Assembly (NCBI RefSeq): GCF_004345825.1
Contig: NZ_SLXM01000011.1
Span: forward strand, 1 to 64,000
DNA: 64,000 nucleotides
Source of the DNA: Tenacibaculum skagerrakense
Lineage (GTDB): Bacteria > Bacteroidota > Bacteroidia > Flavobacteriales > Flavobacteriaceae
Direction of reading: 5' to 3'
Shown here: positions 63,172-64,000 of the stretch, one piece after another
Position numbering within the stretch: the stretch's first letter is position 1
Layout: every line of letters begins with the position of its first letter
Notes under the pieces: generated by a model
Databases searched by the model: none
Told to the model about the DNA's origin: nothing
Seen by the model: the letters and a program-made list of their open reading frames with translations, nothing else
Made by a program: the position numbers and the translations under genes

Positions 63172-63206
63172 ACTGAATACTGTGAACTGAAAACTGCAAA
63201 CTAAAA
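63172..63206. repeat. Five-copy 7-bp repeat ACTGNAN
   Basis: ACTGAAT ACTGTGA ACTGAAA ACTGCAA ACTAAAA, five tandem 7-base units at 63172-63206 in the spacer after the aquaporin gene. Each begins ACT; the first four begin ACTG. Possibly a member of the heptameric ACTGAAN intergenic repeats I recall from flavobacteria; no function known. Confidence 0.7.
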
Positions 63207-63263
63207 AACCGTGAGCTAAAAGAAAAGACACATAAATTTAATTCTAATAGAGATTTTAATAAT

Positions 63264-64000
63264 TTGAAAAATAATCAAAGAACATATAGCATTTTAGGTT
63301 GTGGCTGGTTAGGTATTCCTTTGGCGGAATATTTTATTCAGAATTCAATTACAATTAAAGGATCTACCAGGTCAGAAGATAAGATTGAAAAGTTAGAAAA
63401 TCTGGGAATAAACCCTTTTATTATTGATATTGAAGATGAAATAACAAATAATGAATTCTTTGATAGTGAGGTTCTTTTGGTAATGATTACCTCTAAAGAT
63501 ACCAATGCGTATAAAAGATTGATCCATCAAATAGAAAAATCGTCTGTTAAGAAAGTAATTTTTATAAGTTCTACTTCTGTTTATCCTAGAAATAATAAAA
63601 CCTATACCGAAGAAGACGAAACAGTAAAAGATTTTTTATTGATTGATGTTGAAGAGTTGTTCAGAAAGAATGAAAACTTTACAACAACTATAATTCGTTT
63701 TGCAGGATTATATGGAGGAAATAGACAACCAGGGAATTGGTTTGCTGAAAAAGAAATTCCACAACCGGAAGGTTTTGTAAATATGATTCATCGAGATGAT
63801 TGTATTCAAATCATTAATAAGTTAATAGAGGAAGATATTTTTGGAGAAACATTTAATGCGTGTGCGAATCACCATCCAACACGAAAAGAATTTTATATAG
63901 CAGCCAGAAAAAAAATAGGTAAACCAGAACCTGTATTTAAAACTGAAAATGAATTACAATTCAAAAAAATCAGTCCAGCCAAATTGATAAACCGGTTGAA
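63264..64000 (+). CDS. NAD(P)-dependent epimerase/SDR-like protein (3' end outside window)
   Basis: About 245 residues seen, frame open to the last base. Start is TTG at 63264 (LKNNQRTYSILGCGWLG); no ATG precedes it in frame. Rossmann motif ILGCGWLGIPLAE (GxGxxG), IFISSTSVYP (SDR Ser/Tyr region), RFAGLYGGNRQPGNW, and FVNMIHRDDCIQIIN. Extended-SDR/YeeZ-like family, cytosolic; substrate unknown. Confidence 0.85.
   Translation, partial: MKNNQRTYSILGCGWLGIPLAEYFIQNSITIKGSTRSEDKIEKLENLGINPFIIDIEDEITNNEFFDSEVLLVMITSKDTNAYKRLIHQIEKSSVKKVIFISSTSVYPRNNKTYTEEDETVKDFLLIDVEELFRKNENFTTTIIRFAGLYGGNRQPGNWFAEKEIPQPEGFVNMIHRDDCIQIINKLIEEDIFGETFNACANHHPTRKEFYIAARKKIGKPEPVFKTENELQFKKISPAKLINRL

Overview
The window reads as chromosome of a marine-type flavobacterium (Bacteroidota, Flavobacteriaceae; a Tenacibaculum/Polaribacter-like relative is my guess, not shown). 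Reasons: strongly AT-rich DNA; a type IX secretion (T9SS) adhesin with a gliding-associated C-terminal sorting domain followed by PorP/SprF-like and OmpA-like genes; Bacteroidota-type promoters (-7 TAnnTTTG, sometimes with a -33 TTG); weak ribosome binding sites; flavobacterial families such as DUF2911, DUF6503-like lipoproteins, TonB-C paralogs, a CarboxypepD_reg-like TonB-dependent receptor, and a 6S RNA between zapA and rny. I see no insertion sequence, prophage, tRNA, rRNA or CRISPR array; most of the window looks like stable core genome.

Layout. 0-5.4 kb: 3' end of a giant repeat adhesin plus its PorP/SprF and OmpA partners (T9SS cassette). 5.5-12.2 kb: a putative 2-oxoadipate -> D-2-hydroxyglutarate -> 2-oxoglutarate module (DUF1338/HglS dioxygenase, Lrp regulator, YdiJ-type dehydrogenase), an unlisted 52-aa Pmp3/YqaE membrane peptide, CsaA and an Mpo1-like protein. 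12.3-19.4 kb: two secreted TonB-C-domain paralogs (a third lies at 28.9 kb), a cyclophilin-FKBP fusion in an operon with prfC and a beta-barrel, and a cyclophilin lipoprotein. 19.5-24.3 kb: idi-queD-manA, kdsB-HAD-CAT-like, and two small conserved-looking proteins. 24.4-33 kb: two separate ECF sigma/membrane-regulator/secreted-protein operons, a large cytosolic protein of unknown function, an MBL hydrolase, an RDD protein and meaB. 33-45.4 kb: cysS-yidD-lgt, an S41 peptidase with a membrane AraC regulator, a GH2 beta-mannosidase lipoprotein, a TonB-dependent receptor and an M23 peptidase. 45.5-49.8 kb: division and RNA metabolism (coiled-coil protein, zapA, 6S RNA, rny, DEAD-box helicase). 49.9-54.6 kb: a thioredoxin-fold lipoprotein without its CxxC, an ABC-F ATPase with one degenerate site, and divergent oxyR/dps. 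54.8-64 kb: a collagen-like/PhoX-like lipoprotein with a di-heme peroxidase, a DUF6503-like lipoprotein, a 34-aa membrane peptide fused by context to a sodium/solute symporter, a DUF4442 protein, a DUF2911 protein, an aquaporin and a truncated NAD-dependent epimerase.

How the genes work together: the clearest functional units are the T9SS adhesin cassette, the hglS-lrp-ydiJ catabolic module, the two ECF signalling operons, the zapA/6S/rny block and the OxyR-Dps peroxide response. Best candidates for new biology are the Cys-motif TonB-C family, the PhoX-like/di-heme peroxidase pair, the small symporter-associated peptide and the asymmetric ABC-F protein. All functional calls rest on reading the sequence and on family knowledge; no database search was run.
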